Positions 10,993 through 20,726 of a DNA stretch of 64,000 nucleotides are shown one piece after another; position 1 is the stretch's first letter, and each line of letters opens with the position of its first letter. The notes under the pieces are model-generated. The model did no database searches. It had not been told where the DNA came from and saw only the letters and a program-made list of their open reading frames with translations. The stretch spans positions 124,001 to 188,000 of the forward strand of contig NZ_CP072877.1 in NCBI RefSeq assembly GCF_017968845.1, in the 5' to 3' direction. The stretch comes from Microbacterium sp. NIBRBAC000506063. GTDB taxonomy: Bacteria; Actinomycetota; Actinomycetes; Actinomycetales; Microbacteriaceae. Both the position numbers and the translations under genes were made by a program.

Positions 10993-12080
10993 CTATGAGG
11001 TGCGCACGGTCGCCGCGCGCGCGAGCTCGCGCAGTTCGCTGACCGAGGCGTTGTCGAGTGCGGCGCCGCTCAGTGCCCGCTCCGCCTCCTTCGCCGACGT
11101 CGCGATGATCTCCTCGACGCGCTCCAGAGCGCCCGAGTCGCGCATCGTCGCCCGCAGCAGTCCGATCTGCTCGTCGCCGAGCCCCGGCTCTCCGAGCAGT
11201 TCGTCGATCGCCTGACGGATGCCGGCGGGCACCGCGGCGCGGGTCAGCGCCACCAGGAGCGTGCGCTTGCCTTCTCGCAGGTCGTCGCCGGCCGGCTTCC
11301 CCGTCACCTCGGGGTCGCCGAACACGCCCAGGACATCGTCGCGAAGCTGGAAGGCGATGCCCAGCGGCCTGCCGAAGGCGCTCAGCGCCGCGTGCTGCTC
11401 CGCATCCGCGCCCGCGAGCGCAGCGCCCAGAAGCAACGGGTGCTCGACGCTGTAGCGGGCGGACTTGAGCGAGACGATGCGCAGAGCGCGCGCGGCGTGC
11501 TCGTCGTCGGGAATCAGGGTCCACGCCGACTCCTCGGCGATGTCGAGGAACTGCCCGACCGTGACGTCCCGGCGCATCTGCGCATAGAGGCCCGCACGGA
11601 TGCCGCATGGGCGTGCTCGGTCAGCGCCTCCTCGAGCAGATCATCGCTCCAGGCCAGGAGCAGGTCGCCGAGCAGGATCGCCGAGGAGCGGCCGAAGCCC
11701 TCTGCGTCTCCACGCCAGCGGAGCTCCTCGTGGCGGCTCTCGAGGGCGCGGTGGGCCGCCGGTCGCCCACGGCGCGTGTCGGAGTTGTCGATGATGTCGT
11801 CGTGCACGAGCGCGGCCGCCTGGAAGGCCTCCAGCGATGCGCACACGGCCCACAGTGCGTCCGGTTCGGGGGAGTGCGCGGCGGCACGGCGCGCCACGGC
11901 GCTCCACCCGGCATGGCAGAAGCGGGCCCGCATCCGCTTGCCGCCGTTCAACGCGGATTCGGCCGCATCGAAGAGGATGCCGGCATCCGGCCCGTACTCG
12001 GAGCCCGATCGTCTCATCTCCTCGACGAAGCGGCGCAGGCGCTGCTCGACCGCGCCGATCACAGGGGAGGGGGTGCTCAC
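10993..12080 (-). CDS. idsA: Polyprenyl (geranylgeranyl-type) diphosphate synthase
   Basis: About 362 residues. Builds prenyl diphosphates from isopentenyl units for quinones, carotenoids or lipid carriers. Motifs: NGGKRMRARF, first Asp-rich motif HDDIIDNSDTRRG (DDxxD) and second Asp-rich motif FQLRDDVLGVFGDPEVTGKPAGDD. GTG start at 12080, with TAGGCT six bases upstream of it. One frame loss near 11603 within a G run. Equivalent genes lie next to Rv2175c in mycobacteria (idsA2, Rv2173). Chain length cannot be read reliably from the sequence. It is divergent from the DUF3040 gene. Confidence 0.9.
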
Positions 12081-12086
12081 CTCTCC

Positions 12087-12092
12087 AGCCTA
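12087..12092 (-). promoter_or_regulatory. -10 element TAGGCT for idsA, probably leaderless
   Basis: Minus-strand TAGGCT is followed by GGAGAG and then the GTG start at 12080, a 6-nt spacing. The GGAG is too close to the GTG to act as a ribosome binding site. Confidence 0.45.
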
Positions 12093-12134
12093 CGAGCATT
12101 CAGCGGGAACCTAGCCTCCGGCCTCGTGCGGGAC

Positions 12135-12140
12135 TAGAAT
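12135..12140 (+). promoter_or_regulatory. -10 element TAGAAT for the DUF3040 gene
   Basis: TAGAAT lies 31 bp upstream of the ATG at 12172, leaving room for the Shine-Dalgarno sequence GAGGGGG at 12160-12166, so this transcript would have a short leader. Confidence 0.5.
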
Positions 12141-12171
12141 GGAGAGACGAATTCTACCCGAGGGGGTCGCC

Positions 12172-12552
12172 ATGCCGCTGTCTGAACAGGAGCAGCGTCT
12201 GCTCGACGAGATGGAACGCCATCTCCTCCGCAATGACGCCGATGTCGTCAGCGCGCCCTCGGGTGACCGCACGCTCAGCTACCGCAACCTCGTCTATGGC
12301 GCGCTGCTGCTCATCGTGGGCATCGGCGCTCTCGTCGCGGGCGTCATCATCGGCGATGTCGTGGGCATCGTCGTCGGCGTCGTCGGCTTCGCCGCGATGT
12401 TCGCCGGCGTGATGTTCGCGATCACCCCGTCGCGTCGCGTCTCGCCCGAGGCGACACGCCCACCTCGCCCCTCTTCGTCCGGCGGACCTTCGCAGGCGGC
12501 GTTCATGGACCACATGAACGAACGCTGGGATCGCCGTCAAGACGGTCGCTGA
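12172..12552 (+). CDS. DUF3040 membrane protein
   Basis: 126 residues. Starts MPLSEQEQRLLDEMERHL, the conserved opening of actinobacterial DUF3040 proteins, followed by two membrane segments (NLVYGALLLIVGIGALVAGV and VGIVVGVVGFAAMFAGVMFA) and a polar, Ser/Pro-rich cytoplasmic tail. The start was set at 12172 because of the strong GAGGGGG ribosome binding site and the family N-terminus. The family is common just upstream of mraZ in actinobacteria; its function is unknown. Followed by a clear rho-independent terminator. Confidence 0.85.
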   Translation: MPLSEQEQRLLDEMERHLLRNDADVVSAPSGDRTLSYRNLVYGALLLIVGIGALVAGVIIGDVVGIVVGVVGFAAMFAGVMFAITPSRRVSPEATRPPRPSSSGGPSQAAFMDHMNERWDRRQDGR

Positions 12553-12572
12553 CCGCCGCTTTCCTCTCGGCT

Positions 12573-12600
12573 CGGATGCTTCGGCATCCGGGCCTTTTTT
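12573..12600 (+). terminator. Rho-independent terminator after DUF3040 gene
   Basis: Stem CGGATGC (12573-12579), UUCG loop, GCATCCG (12584-12590), then GGCC and six T residues (12595-12600). It isolates the dcw cluster from upstream transcription. Confidence 0.85.
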
Positions 12601-12643
12601 CATGCCCTGAAGCGGGCTCGTCGTACGCCGGTCGGCGATTTCC

Positions 12644-12670
12644 CTCCACTTTCCCTCCACCGCGCTCCAC
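12644..12670 (-). promoter_or_regulatory. Reverse-oriented cluster of three GTGGAG boxes upstream of mraZ
   Basis: CTCCAC occurs at 12644-12649, 12655-12660 and 12665-12670, i.e. three GTGGAG boxes on the minus strand with 10-11 bp spacing. They mirror the plus-strand cluster at 12765-12790. Binding by MraZ is inferred from the similarity and phasing. Confidence 0.55.
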
Positions 12671-12764
12671 CCGCGAAGAGCCTTGATTTTCTGCGGGTTT
12701 CGGTTCCTCTCCTCTCGCGTCGGTCACGACCTCTGCTGAGAGTTGTCTGCATTGTCGTAGGAAA

Positions 12765-12790
12765 GTGGAGGATTGTGGAGTAAAGTGGGG
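12765..12790 (+). promoter_or_regulatory. Probable MraZ operator: three GTGG(A/G)G boxes with 10-bp spacing
   Basis: GTGGAG at 12765-12770 and 12775-12780 and GTGGGG at 12785-12790, on the same face of the helix. MraZ rings are known to bind short direct repeats of this spacing in front of their own operon. TAAAGT (12781-12786), a possible -10 element, overlaps the third box, so binding could block or modulate transcription of mraZ and the dcw cluster. Confidence 0.65.
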
Positions 12791-12831
12791 CACACCTCGG
12801 GAGTGGCCGGCCGAAGAGGGGTGATGGCCAG

Positions 12832-13262
12832 ATGCTGTTGGGAACGCACACGCCGAAGCTCGACGACAAAGGGCGCGTCATCCTCCCCGCGAAGTTCCGC
12901 GAGGATCTCGCCGGTGGCATCGTCGTCACGCGCGGACAGGAGCGCTGCCTCTACGTCTTCAGCTCCGCGGAGTTCGAGTCGCTGCACGAGCGCATCCGGC
13001 AGGCACCCTCAGCAACAAGCAGGCGCGCGACTTCATGCGCATGTTCCTCTCCGGAGCGAGCGCAGAGATGCCCGACAGCCAGAACCGCATCACGATCCCC
13101 GCGCACCTGCGCACCTACGCCGGCCTGGAGAAGGAGCTCGTCGTCACCGGCGTCGGCGCCCACGCCGAGATCTGGGACGCGCAGGCCTGGAACGACTATC
13201 TGGAAAGCAATGAAGAGAGCTACTCGGACATGGAGCAGGAGGTGATCCCGGGACTGTTCTGA
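12832..13262 (+). CDS. mraZ: Transcriptional regulator MraZ
   Basis: About 143 residues with two SpoVT/AbrB-like halves: [16 protein letters not shown] near residue 11 and [18 protein letters not shown] near residue 85, the DNA-contacting motifs of the family. It forms a ring-shaped oligomer and represses its own dcw operon in bacteria where it was studied. ATG start with AGAGGGGTG upstream. The frame is lost once near 13009 (ACCCCTC reads ACCCTC). First gene of the dcw cluster; candidate operator boxes lie just upstream. Confidence 0.94.
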
Positions 13263-13356
13263 CCTTCGGCTGCGATGCCCCGCCGCTGCCCCGGCATCCT
13301 TCCCCTGTGCCGGGTCGGACGGAGGGGATCGGAGCCGAAGGCCACCCGAGAAGACC

Positions 13357-14294
13357 ATGAGCCTCCGCGACATCCACACCCTGTCCTGCTCGACCGCTGC
13401 GTCGAGCTGCTCGCGCCCGCCCTCTCCGAGCCCGGCGCGATCCTCGTCGACGCCACCCTCGGCATGGGCGGCCACGCCGAGGCCTTCCTCGAGCGCTTCG
13501 ACGGCATCCGCCTCATCGGACTCGACCGCGACACCGACGCCCTGCGCATCGCGGGGGAGCGACTGGCGCGCTTCTCGGATCGCACCGCTCTCGTGCACAC
13601 GGTGTACGACGCGATCGGACGGCACGCCGCCGGCGCCTCGGCGATCCTGTTCGACCTCGGCGTCTCCTCGCTCCAGCTCGACGAGGCCGGTCGCGGATTC
13701 GCCTACTCCAAGGACGCACCCTTGGACATGCGCATGGACCAGACCGGCGGCATCACGGCCGCCGACGTGCTGGCGACCTACAGCGAGGGGCAGCTGCGCC
13801 GCATCTTCGAGCGCTTCGGCGAGGAGAAGCTGGCCGGCCGCTATGCGCGCGCCATCCTGGCCGCGCGTCGGGAGGCGCCGCTGGAGCGCTCCGGTCAGCT
13901 CGTCGACGTCCTGGTCGCCGCGACGCCCGCTGCCGCCCAGCGCGCCGGGCACCCCGCGAAGCGGGTCTTCCAGGCTCTGCGCATCGAGGTCAACTCCGAG
14001 CTGAGCGTCCTCGCCGACGCGATTCCCGCCGCCATGGACTCCCTCCGCGTCGGCGGGCGCATCGTCGTGATGTCGTATCAGTCGCTGGAGGACCGCCTCG
14101 TCAAGCAGGCGTTCGCCGCGGCCTCCTCCTCGACGGCCCCTGCCGGGCTGCCCATGGAGCTCCCGGAGCACGCACCGCGTTTCCGCGCGCTCACCAAGGG
14201 TGCCGAGCTCGCGGACGAGGCGGAGCGCGCGCGCAACCCCCGGGCGATCCCGGTGCGCCTGCGTGCCGCAGAGAAGCTGAGGGATGCCGCATGA
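13357..14294 (+). CDS. rsmH: 16S rRNA (cytosine1402-N4)-methyltransferase
   Basis: About 312 residues. Methylates C1402 of 16S rRNA with S-adenosylmethionine. [16 protein letters not shown] is the SAM-binding loop, [11 protein letters not shown] motif [21 protein letters not shown] and DMRMDQ are RsmH-specific, and [12 protein letters not shown] and [13 protein letters not shown] the C-terminal signatures. ATG at 13357 gives the usual N-terminus (IHTPVLLDRC) once a C missing near 13385 is restored. The last four bases overlap the ftsL start (ATGA). Confidence 0.94.
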
Positions 14295-14887
14295 GCGCCG
14301 AACTCGCCTTCGTGAACCTGCCCGAGCGGGAGGCTCCGGCAGAGGCGCCCGGGCTTCGGCTGCGGGTCGTCGATCGACCTGCCCGACGGCGCCGGCCCAC
14401 GCTCGCCTCCGCTCTCATCGCGGTGCTGTTCGCCGGCCTCGTCGCCGCTGCGCAGATGACCCTGTCGATCGCGACGACCCAGGACTCGTTCGTGCTCGCG
14501 GGCCTCCGTGCCGAGCAGCGCGAACTGACGCTGCAGACGCAGTCCGTACAGGCGCAGCTGACCGGCCTCAGCTCGCCGCAGTACCTGGCCGCCAACGCCG
14601 ACGCGCTCGGCATGGTCGTCGCCGGCACGCCGGGCTATCTGCGGCTGAGCGATGCGACGATCCTCGGCCCGGGCGCCTCGGCGACCGGGAAATCGACGGT
14701 CCGGCCCAACAGCCGCACGAACGTGAGCAACGCACTGGTCGCCGACACGCCGCTGATCACGAATCCGAGGGCCACGATCCAGGGCGCGGTGCCGGTCGCC
14801 GGGGCGGGCCCGACCGTCGTGGAGGAGCCTGTCATAGATCTGCCGCCGGCGATCACCGATGGGCTGCCCAGCCCGAACACGCACTGA
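14291..14887 (+). CDS. ftsL: FtsL-like septum protein
   Basis: 198 residues. A cytoplasmic N-terminus of ~40 residues, one membrane helix ([20 protein letters not shown]), a short heptad-like segment ([20 protein letters not shown]) and a low-complexity extracellular tail. This topology and the position between rsmH and ftsI identify it as the divisome FtsL-type protein, although sequence identity in this family is low. The tail (about residues 120-198) is longer than in E. coli FtsL. ATG start overlaps the rsmH stop. Frame intact. Confidence 0.72.
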   Translation: MSAELAFVNLPEREAPAEAPGLRLRVVDRPARRRRPTLASALIAVLFAGLVAAAQMTLSIATTQDSFVLAGLRAEQRELTLQTQSVQAQLTGLSSPQYLAANADALGMVVAGTPGYLRLSDATILGPGASATGKSTVRPNSRTNVSNALVADTPLITNPRATIQGAVPVAGAGPTVVEEPVIDLPPAITDGLPSPNTH

Positions 14888-14912
14888 ACATGAACAACGA
14901 CACGGGGGAGAC

Positions 14913-16696
14913 ATGACGACCAGGGCCACACGCAGTCCGCGCCGTCGCACGGTCGTGGCTCTCGCCGTCGTGCTCGCCGTCTTCGCTGCCTTCGTGGTGC
15001 GCCTCGTCGACATCCAGGTCGTCAACGCCAGCGGTCACGTCGCCGACGCGCAGCAGACCGGACGGCTCGGGGTGGAGCGGACGCTCCCGGGGACGCGAGG
15101 GCCGATCGTCGACGAGAACGGCACGACGCTCGCCTCCTCCGTGCTGGTCTACGACGCACAGCTGGATCCCTCGCTCATCCACGGGCTGGAGACGGACACG
15201 AAGCGTCCGCCGAAGGTCCCCTGGGCGGAGGCCTCCGAGCAGATCGCCGAGATCATCGGCGTGCCGGGCGAGGAGATCCGCGCCAAGGTCGCCGAGGCCA
15301 TCGAGACGAACCCGGACTCGCAGTACCTGCCCTGGCGAAGTCGCTCACGACCGATCAGTTCCTCGCACTGCGCGACCTCTCGCTGCCCTACCTGCACATG
15401 CCTGCGCAGAATACGCGGATCTACCCGAACGGGGCTGTGGCGGGGAACATCATCGGCTTCGTCGGCTCGGACGGCGTGCCCCTCGCGGGATACGAGCTCA
15501 TGGCCGAGGAGTGCCTCGCTCCGATCGATGGCCAGCAGACCTACCTGCGCGGCACGACCGGCGTGGCGATCCCCGGAAGCGAGGAGGTCACAGAGCCGAT
15601 CGACGGCGGTACCCTCCAGCTGACGATCAACAGCGAGTTGAACTGGTACCTGCAGCAGATGATCGCCGAAGAGGTCAAGACCCAGCGTGCGCTCTCCGGC
15701 TCCGTGCTGGTCGTCGAGGTCGCCACGGGCAAGATCCGCGCCGCGGCCGAGTACCCGGTCGTCGATCCCAACGAACCCGCCGCGTCCCGCGTCTCGGACC
15801 GCACCTCGCGGATGTTCACCGACGCCTTCGAGCCCGGGTCCACTTACAAGATCGTCACCGCCGCGGCCGTGATGGAAGCCGGTGGCGTCACGCCGCTGTC
15901 GACCGTGTCGGCCGCCGGACGCGAGGTCTTCCCCAACGGCGCCGTGATCACCGACTTCACTCCCCACGGCACGCTCGAGTACACGCTGGCGGGCGCGCTC
16001 ATCGACTCCTCGAACGTGGCGATGTCGAAGTTCGGCGACAAGGTCTCGATGCAGACGCGGCACGACTACCTCGCCGCCTTCGGTGTGGGGGAGCCCACCG
16101 CGGTCGGCTTCATCGGCGAGCGCTCGGGGCTGCTGCATCCGGTCAGCGCCTGGGACAACCAGTCCCGGTACACGACGACGTTCGGGCAGTACTTCACGGT
16201 GACCACGCCGCAGCTCGCCGGCGTCTACCAGACGATCGCCAACGGTGGGGTGAAGGTGCCGCTGCGCCTGGTCGAATCCTGCACCGGCGCCGACGGCACC
16301 GTCGTCGAGCCGGATGCCGGCGAGCCGACCCGGGTGATCAAGAAGAAGACGGCCGACCAGCTCGCCCTCATGCTCGAGAACGTCGCCTCGCAGGGAAGCC
16401 TCGCGAAGCAGACCGCGGTCCCCGGCTACCGGATCGCGGCCAAGACCGGCACCGCGCAGAAGCCGGGCGCCGACGGCCGGTACAAGGCGGTCGAGCGCTT
16501 CACGAGCATCGTCGGCTTCGCTCCCGCCGACGATCCGGAGTACGTGGTCGTGGTGACGCTCGACGAGCCGAGAAAGGTAAGATCGTCTGCGGCCACCGCG
16601 CCCGCCTTCCAGAAGGCCATGACGCAGGTGCTCAAGACGTACCGGGTGTTCCCCTCGGACACCCCGACGGACACCTCGCTTCCCAAGACCAAGTAG
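14913..16696 (+). CDS. ftsI: Penicillin-binding protein, septal transpeptidase (FtsI/PBP2-like)
   Basis: About 594 residues. Cross-links septal peptidoglycan. One N-terminal membrane helix (TVVALAVVLAVFAAFVV), a PBP dimerisation domain (TRGPIVDENGTTLASS), and the transpeptidase with all three active-site boxes: STYK in FEPGSTYKI (residue ~308, nucleophilic Ser), SSN (~365) and KTG in AAKTGTAQK (~511). ATG at 14913 with GGGGGAG upstream. One frame loss near 15333 (CCCCTGG reads CCCTGG). Followed after only 26 bp by murF, with no murE between them. Confidence 0.94.
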
Positions 16697-16722
16697 CCGG
16701 CGCAGGCCGACCCGGAGTAGTC

Positions 16723-18133
16723 ATGATCGCATTGTCGCTGGCCGAGATCGCCGCCCTGACCGGTGGCGAACTGCGGCTCGCGGGGGACCACACGACCGAG
16801 ACGACGGTGGACGGCGTCGTCGACACGGACTCGCGGAAGATGACCCCGGGGGCGTCTTCTTCGCCAAGCCGGGCGAGGTCACCGACGGGCACCTCTTCGT
16901 CGGCGCGGCCGTGGAGAACGGCGCGGTGCTGGCCGTCGTGGAGCGGCCCGTGGACGACGCCGTCACGCAGATCGTCGTCGCCGACGTCCTCGAGGCTCTC
17001 GCCGCGCTGGGCAGCGCCGTGGTCGCGAAGGCCCGTGCCGCAGGCGGACTCACGGTCATCGGCATCACGGGCTCCAACGGCAAGACCACGACGAAGTCCT
17101 TCGTGCGCGCCATCCTCGAGCCCGAGGGCGAGACGATCGCCCCATCGGCTCCTACAACAACGCCGTCGGCGCGCCGGTGACGATGCTGCGGGTCACCGAG
17201 AGCACGCGCTTCCTCGTCAGCGAGCTCGGGGCGAGCGCGCCGGGCGCCATCGCGCGCCTCGGCGGACTCGTCGGACCCGATGTCTCGGCCGTGCTCATGG
17301 TCGGCCTCGCCCACGCCGGCGGCTTCGGCAGCATCGAGCAGACCGCCGCGACCAAGGCCGAGCTCATCGACGTCACGCGCCCGGGCGGCGTCGCCGTGCT
17401 CAACGCCGACGACCCACGAGTGGCCGCCATGCGCGGTCGGGCCGAGGAGCGCGGTCTCGAGGTCGTCGCGTTCGGGCAGTCGCCGGCATCCGACATCCGC
17501 GCCTCGGACATCGAGGTCACGGCGAGCGGCACCACCTGCACCGTGCACATCGGGGAGCGCGAGCTGCCGTTGCGGCTGCAGGTGCTCGGCGCTCACCACG
17601 TGTCCAACGCCCTCGCCGCGATCGCCCTCACCCGCGCGGTCGGCGTCGACCCCGCGGATGCGATCGCCCGCCTCGAAGGGGTGGAGCTGGCCGAGCGCTG
17701 GCGGATGCAGCCGATGGGCGGCGACGAGGTGCGCATCTACAACGACGCCTACAATGCCAGCCCCGACTCCATGGCCGGAGCCCTGCGCACGCTCGCGCAG
17801 ATCACCGGTCCCGAGGAGCGCACGGTCGCGGTGCTCGGTGCCATGAGCGAGCTGGGCGAGGTCCACGGCGAGGAGCACGACCGCATCGGGCTGCTCGCCG
17901 TGCGGCTGAACATCCAGCGCATCGTCGTCGTGGGCGCCGAGGCGCGTCGCCTGTATCTGGCGGCCGTCGGCGAGGGCTCCTGGGACGGCGAGGCCGTGCA
18001 CCTGCCCGATGCCGATGCCGCCTTCGAGTATCTCCGTGACGAGCTGCGTCCCGGGGACCGCGTGCTCGTCAAATCATCCAATGCCGCCGGACTCCGGTTC
18101 CTCGGCGATCGTCTGGGAGAATCGTTCTCGTGA
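16723..18133 (+). CDS. murF: UDP-N-acetylmuramoyl-tripeptide--D-alanyl-D-alanine ligase
   Basis: About 470 residues. Adds D-Ala-D-Ala to the UDP-MurNAc-tripeptide in the cytosol. N-terminal substrate domain (DSRKMTPGGVFFAKPGEVTDGH), ATP-binding P-loop GITGSNGKTTTK near residue 108, LVSELGAS, and YNDAYNASPDSM near residue 345, which is characteristic of MurF and rules out MurE. Frame lost near 16853 and 17141. GGAG lies five bases before the ATG at 16723. The stop overlaps the mraY GTG (GTGA). Confidence 0.94.
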
Positions 18134-19230
18134 GAGCACTCTTGATGTCGTCGGCGATATCGCTGGCCTTCACCCTCTTCCTGACTCCCGCGTTCCTGCG
18201 GCTGTTCCGCAAGTGGGGCTGGGGCAGGTCATCCGCACCCCGAGGACATCACCAACCCCAGTCACGGCGCCAAGCGCGGCACGCCCACGATGGGCGGGAC
18301 GATCTTCATCGCCGGGACGATCGTCGGCTACTTCGCAGGCGTGCTCGCCGGGGGTGCGACGCCGTCGCTGTCGGCTCTTCTGGTGATCTGGCTCATGGTC
18401 GGCTTCGGCATCGTCGGGTTCATCGACGACTACATGAAGGTGCGCAGCCAGCGCAGCGGCGGGCTGTCGGGTCGCTGGAAGATCGTCGGCCAGATCCTCG
18501 TGATCATCCCCTTCGGCATCGTCGCGCTGAAGTTCCCGAATCAGTGGGGCACGACCCCGCCGGCGAGTACATCTCCCTCTTCCGCGACATCCCCGCACTC
18601 TGGTTCTTCGCGCTCACTCCCGTGCTCGCCTGGGCCCTGTACCTGCTGTGGCTCTCACTCATCGGCGTCGCCGTCTCCAACGCGGTCAACCTCACCGACG
18701 GCCTCGACGGTCTCGCCGCCGGTGCGGGCGTGTTCGTCGTCAGCGCCTTCAGCCTGATCTCCTTCTGGAAGTTCAAGCAGTCCTGCATCGGTGTGGATCC
18801 CTCGGTGCTCTCCGCCTGCTACGAGGTGCGCGACCCGCTGTCGCTCGCGACGATCTCGGCGGCGTTCGCGGCGAGCCTGATCGGCTACCTGTGGTGGAAC
18901 GCGCCCAAGGCCAAGGTGTTCATGGGGGATGTCGGCTCGATGTCCATCGGCGGCGTCATCGCGGCGATGGCCATCCTGACCCGCACCGAGCTGCTGCTCA
19001 TCATCGTCGCGGGCGTCTTCATCATCGCTCCCGGGTCGGTGATCCTGCAGCGGCTCTACTTCAAGATCACGCGCGGCAAGCGCCTGTTCCTGATGAGCCC
19101 GTTCCATCACCATCTGGAGATGCGCGGCTGGCCCGAGATCACCATCGTCGTGCGCCTCTGGATCATCGCAGGGCTCCTGGCGATCTCCGGCGTCGGACTG
19201 TTCTACGTCGAATGGCTGACCAGGCTGTGA
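18130..19230 (+). CDS. mraY: Phospho-N-acetylmuramoyl-pentapeptide-transferase
   Basis: About 367 residues, roughly ten membrane helices. Transfers phospho-MurNAc-pentapeptide to undecaprenyl phosphate, making lipid I. Motifs: KRGTPTMGG, DDYMKV (catalytic Asp pair), NLTDGLDGLA (third catalytic Asp region), GDVGSMSIGG, and FHHHLE. Frame lost near 18228, 18240 and 18555. GTG start overlaps the murF stop; the stop TGA is at 19228-19230, inside the start of murD. Confidence 0.94.
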   Translation: MRALLMSSAISLAFTLFLTPAFLRLFRKWGWGRSSAPRGHHQPQSRRQARHAHDGRDDLHRRDDRRLLRRRARRGCDAVAVGSSGDLAHGRLRHRRVHRRLHEGAQPAQRRAVGSLEDRRPDPRDHPLRHRRAEVPESVGHDPAGEYISLFRDIPALWFFALTPVLAWALYLLWLSLIGVAVSNAVNLTDGLDGLAAGAGVFVVSAFSLISFWKFKQSCIGVDPSVLSACYEVRDPLSLATISAAFAASLIGYLWWNAPKAKVFMGDVGSMSIGGVIAAMAILTRTELLLIIVAGVFIIAPGSVILQRLYFKITRGKRLFLMSPFHHHLEMRGWPEITIVVRLWIIAGLLAISGVGLFYVEWLTRL

Positions 19231-20726
19231 ACGTCCGTCTCGATGCGCTCACGAGCTGGCATGCGGACTGGGCGGGTCTGCGCGTGGCCGTGCTCGGCCT
19301 CTCGGTCACCGGCTTCTCCGTCGCCGACACCCTGACCGAGCTCGGTGCGGAGGTGCTCGTGCTGACGGAGTCCGCCTCGGAGGAGTATCGGCGCCTCGTG
19401 CCCGTGATCGGCGCAGGACTGCACATTGGGCCGCTGGATCCCGTGCCCGAGGTGCTGACCGACTTCGCCCCGAGGTCGTCGTGGCCTCGCCGGGCTTCCC
19501 TCCGAGTCATCCGGTGATCCGCTGGGCGCAGGAGTCGGATGCCGCGCTCTGGGGCGATGTGGAACTGGCCTGGCGCGTGCGCGACAAGGTCGTGCGCGAG
19601 GACGGCGAACCGGCCCCTGGGTGCTGGTCACCGGGACCAACGGCAAGACGACGACGACGCGCCTGGCCGCGTCGATGCTCGTCGAGGCGGGACTGCGCGC
19701 CGCGCCCTGCGGGAACATCGGCGTGCCGGTCCTGGACGCCGTGCGCGACCCGGAGGGCTTCGACGCACTCGTCGTCGAGCTCTCCAGCCATCAGCTCTGG
19801 TATCTCTCGCTGAGCGAGCCCGCCGGACAGCTCGTCCCGCACGCCTCGGTCTGTCTGAACATCGCCGACGACCACCTCGTCTGGCACGGGAGCGCGGAGG
19901 CCTATCGGGCCGCGAAGGCGACGGTGTACCGCAACACGCGCGTCGCCTGTGTGTACAACAAGTCGGATGCCGCGACCATGCACATGGTGGAGGAGGCCGA
20001 CGTCGTCGAGGGGGCGCGCGCGATCGGGTTCGATCTCGGCACCCCGGTCCGAGCGACCTGGGCGTCGTCGACGGGATCCTCGTCGACCGGGCGTTCCTCG
20101 ACGACCGGGCGCGGACGGCGCTGGAGCTGACCACGGTCGACGAGCTCGACGCGGTGGGCCTGGCCGCCCGCATCTGGTGCAGAACATCCTGGCCGCCGGC
20201 GCCCTCGCCCGCTCGCTGGGCGTGGCGCCCGAGGCGATCAGCGCGTCGCTGAAGACCTTCCGGCTCGACCCGCACCGTGCGGAGGTCGTGGCCAGGCACG
20301 CGGGCATCGTCTGGGTCGACGACTCCAAGGCGACCAACCCGCATGCGGCGGCCTCGTCGCTGCGCGCGCATCCCGGTGCCGTCTGGGTCGTCGGCGGCGA
20401 CCTGAAGGGCGTGGACCTCTCCGATCTCATCGCCGGTCCCGGAAGCAGGGCGCAGGCGGCCCTCGTGATCGGCGTCGAGCGAACCGCGGTCGTCGCGGCA
20501 TTCGAACGACACGCGCCGTCGGTGCCGGTGTTCGAGGTCGACTCTGGCGACACTGAAGACGTCATGATCCGTGTCGTGGAACTCGCCGCGGGGATTGCGC
20601 GCGGAGGCGGGACGGTTCTGCTGGCCCCGCCGCGGCATCCTTCGACCAGTTCCGCAGCTACGAGGATCGTGGCCACCGCTTCGCCGAGGCGGTGCGTGAC
20701 TGGATCGGGCGGGGGAGCGCACATGA
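19212..20726 (+). CDS. murD: UDP-N-acetylmuramoylalanine--D-glutamate ligase
   Basis: About 506 residues. Adds D-Glu to UDP-MurNAc-L-Ala. Rossmann-like N-terminus (VAVLGLSVTGFSVADTL), ATP loop VTGTNGKTTTTR, ELSSHQL, NIADDHLVWHG (MurD-type DHLDxH variant), and DDSKATNPHAA. Start ATG 19212; GTG 19227 is an alternative. This is the most damaged gene: frame lost near 19472, 19617, 20048, 20170 and 20636, all in G/C runs. A sixth loss in GGGGG near 20715 would give a stop at 20724-20726 that overlaps the ftsW ATG as elsewhere in the operon; as written the frame runs to 20757. Confidence 0.9.
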
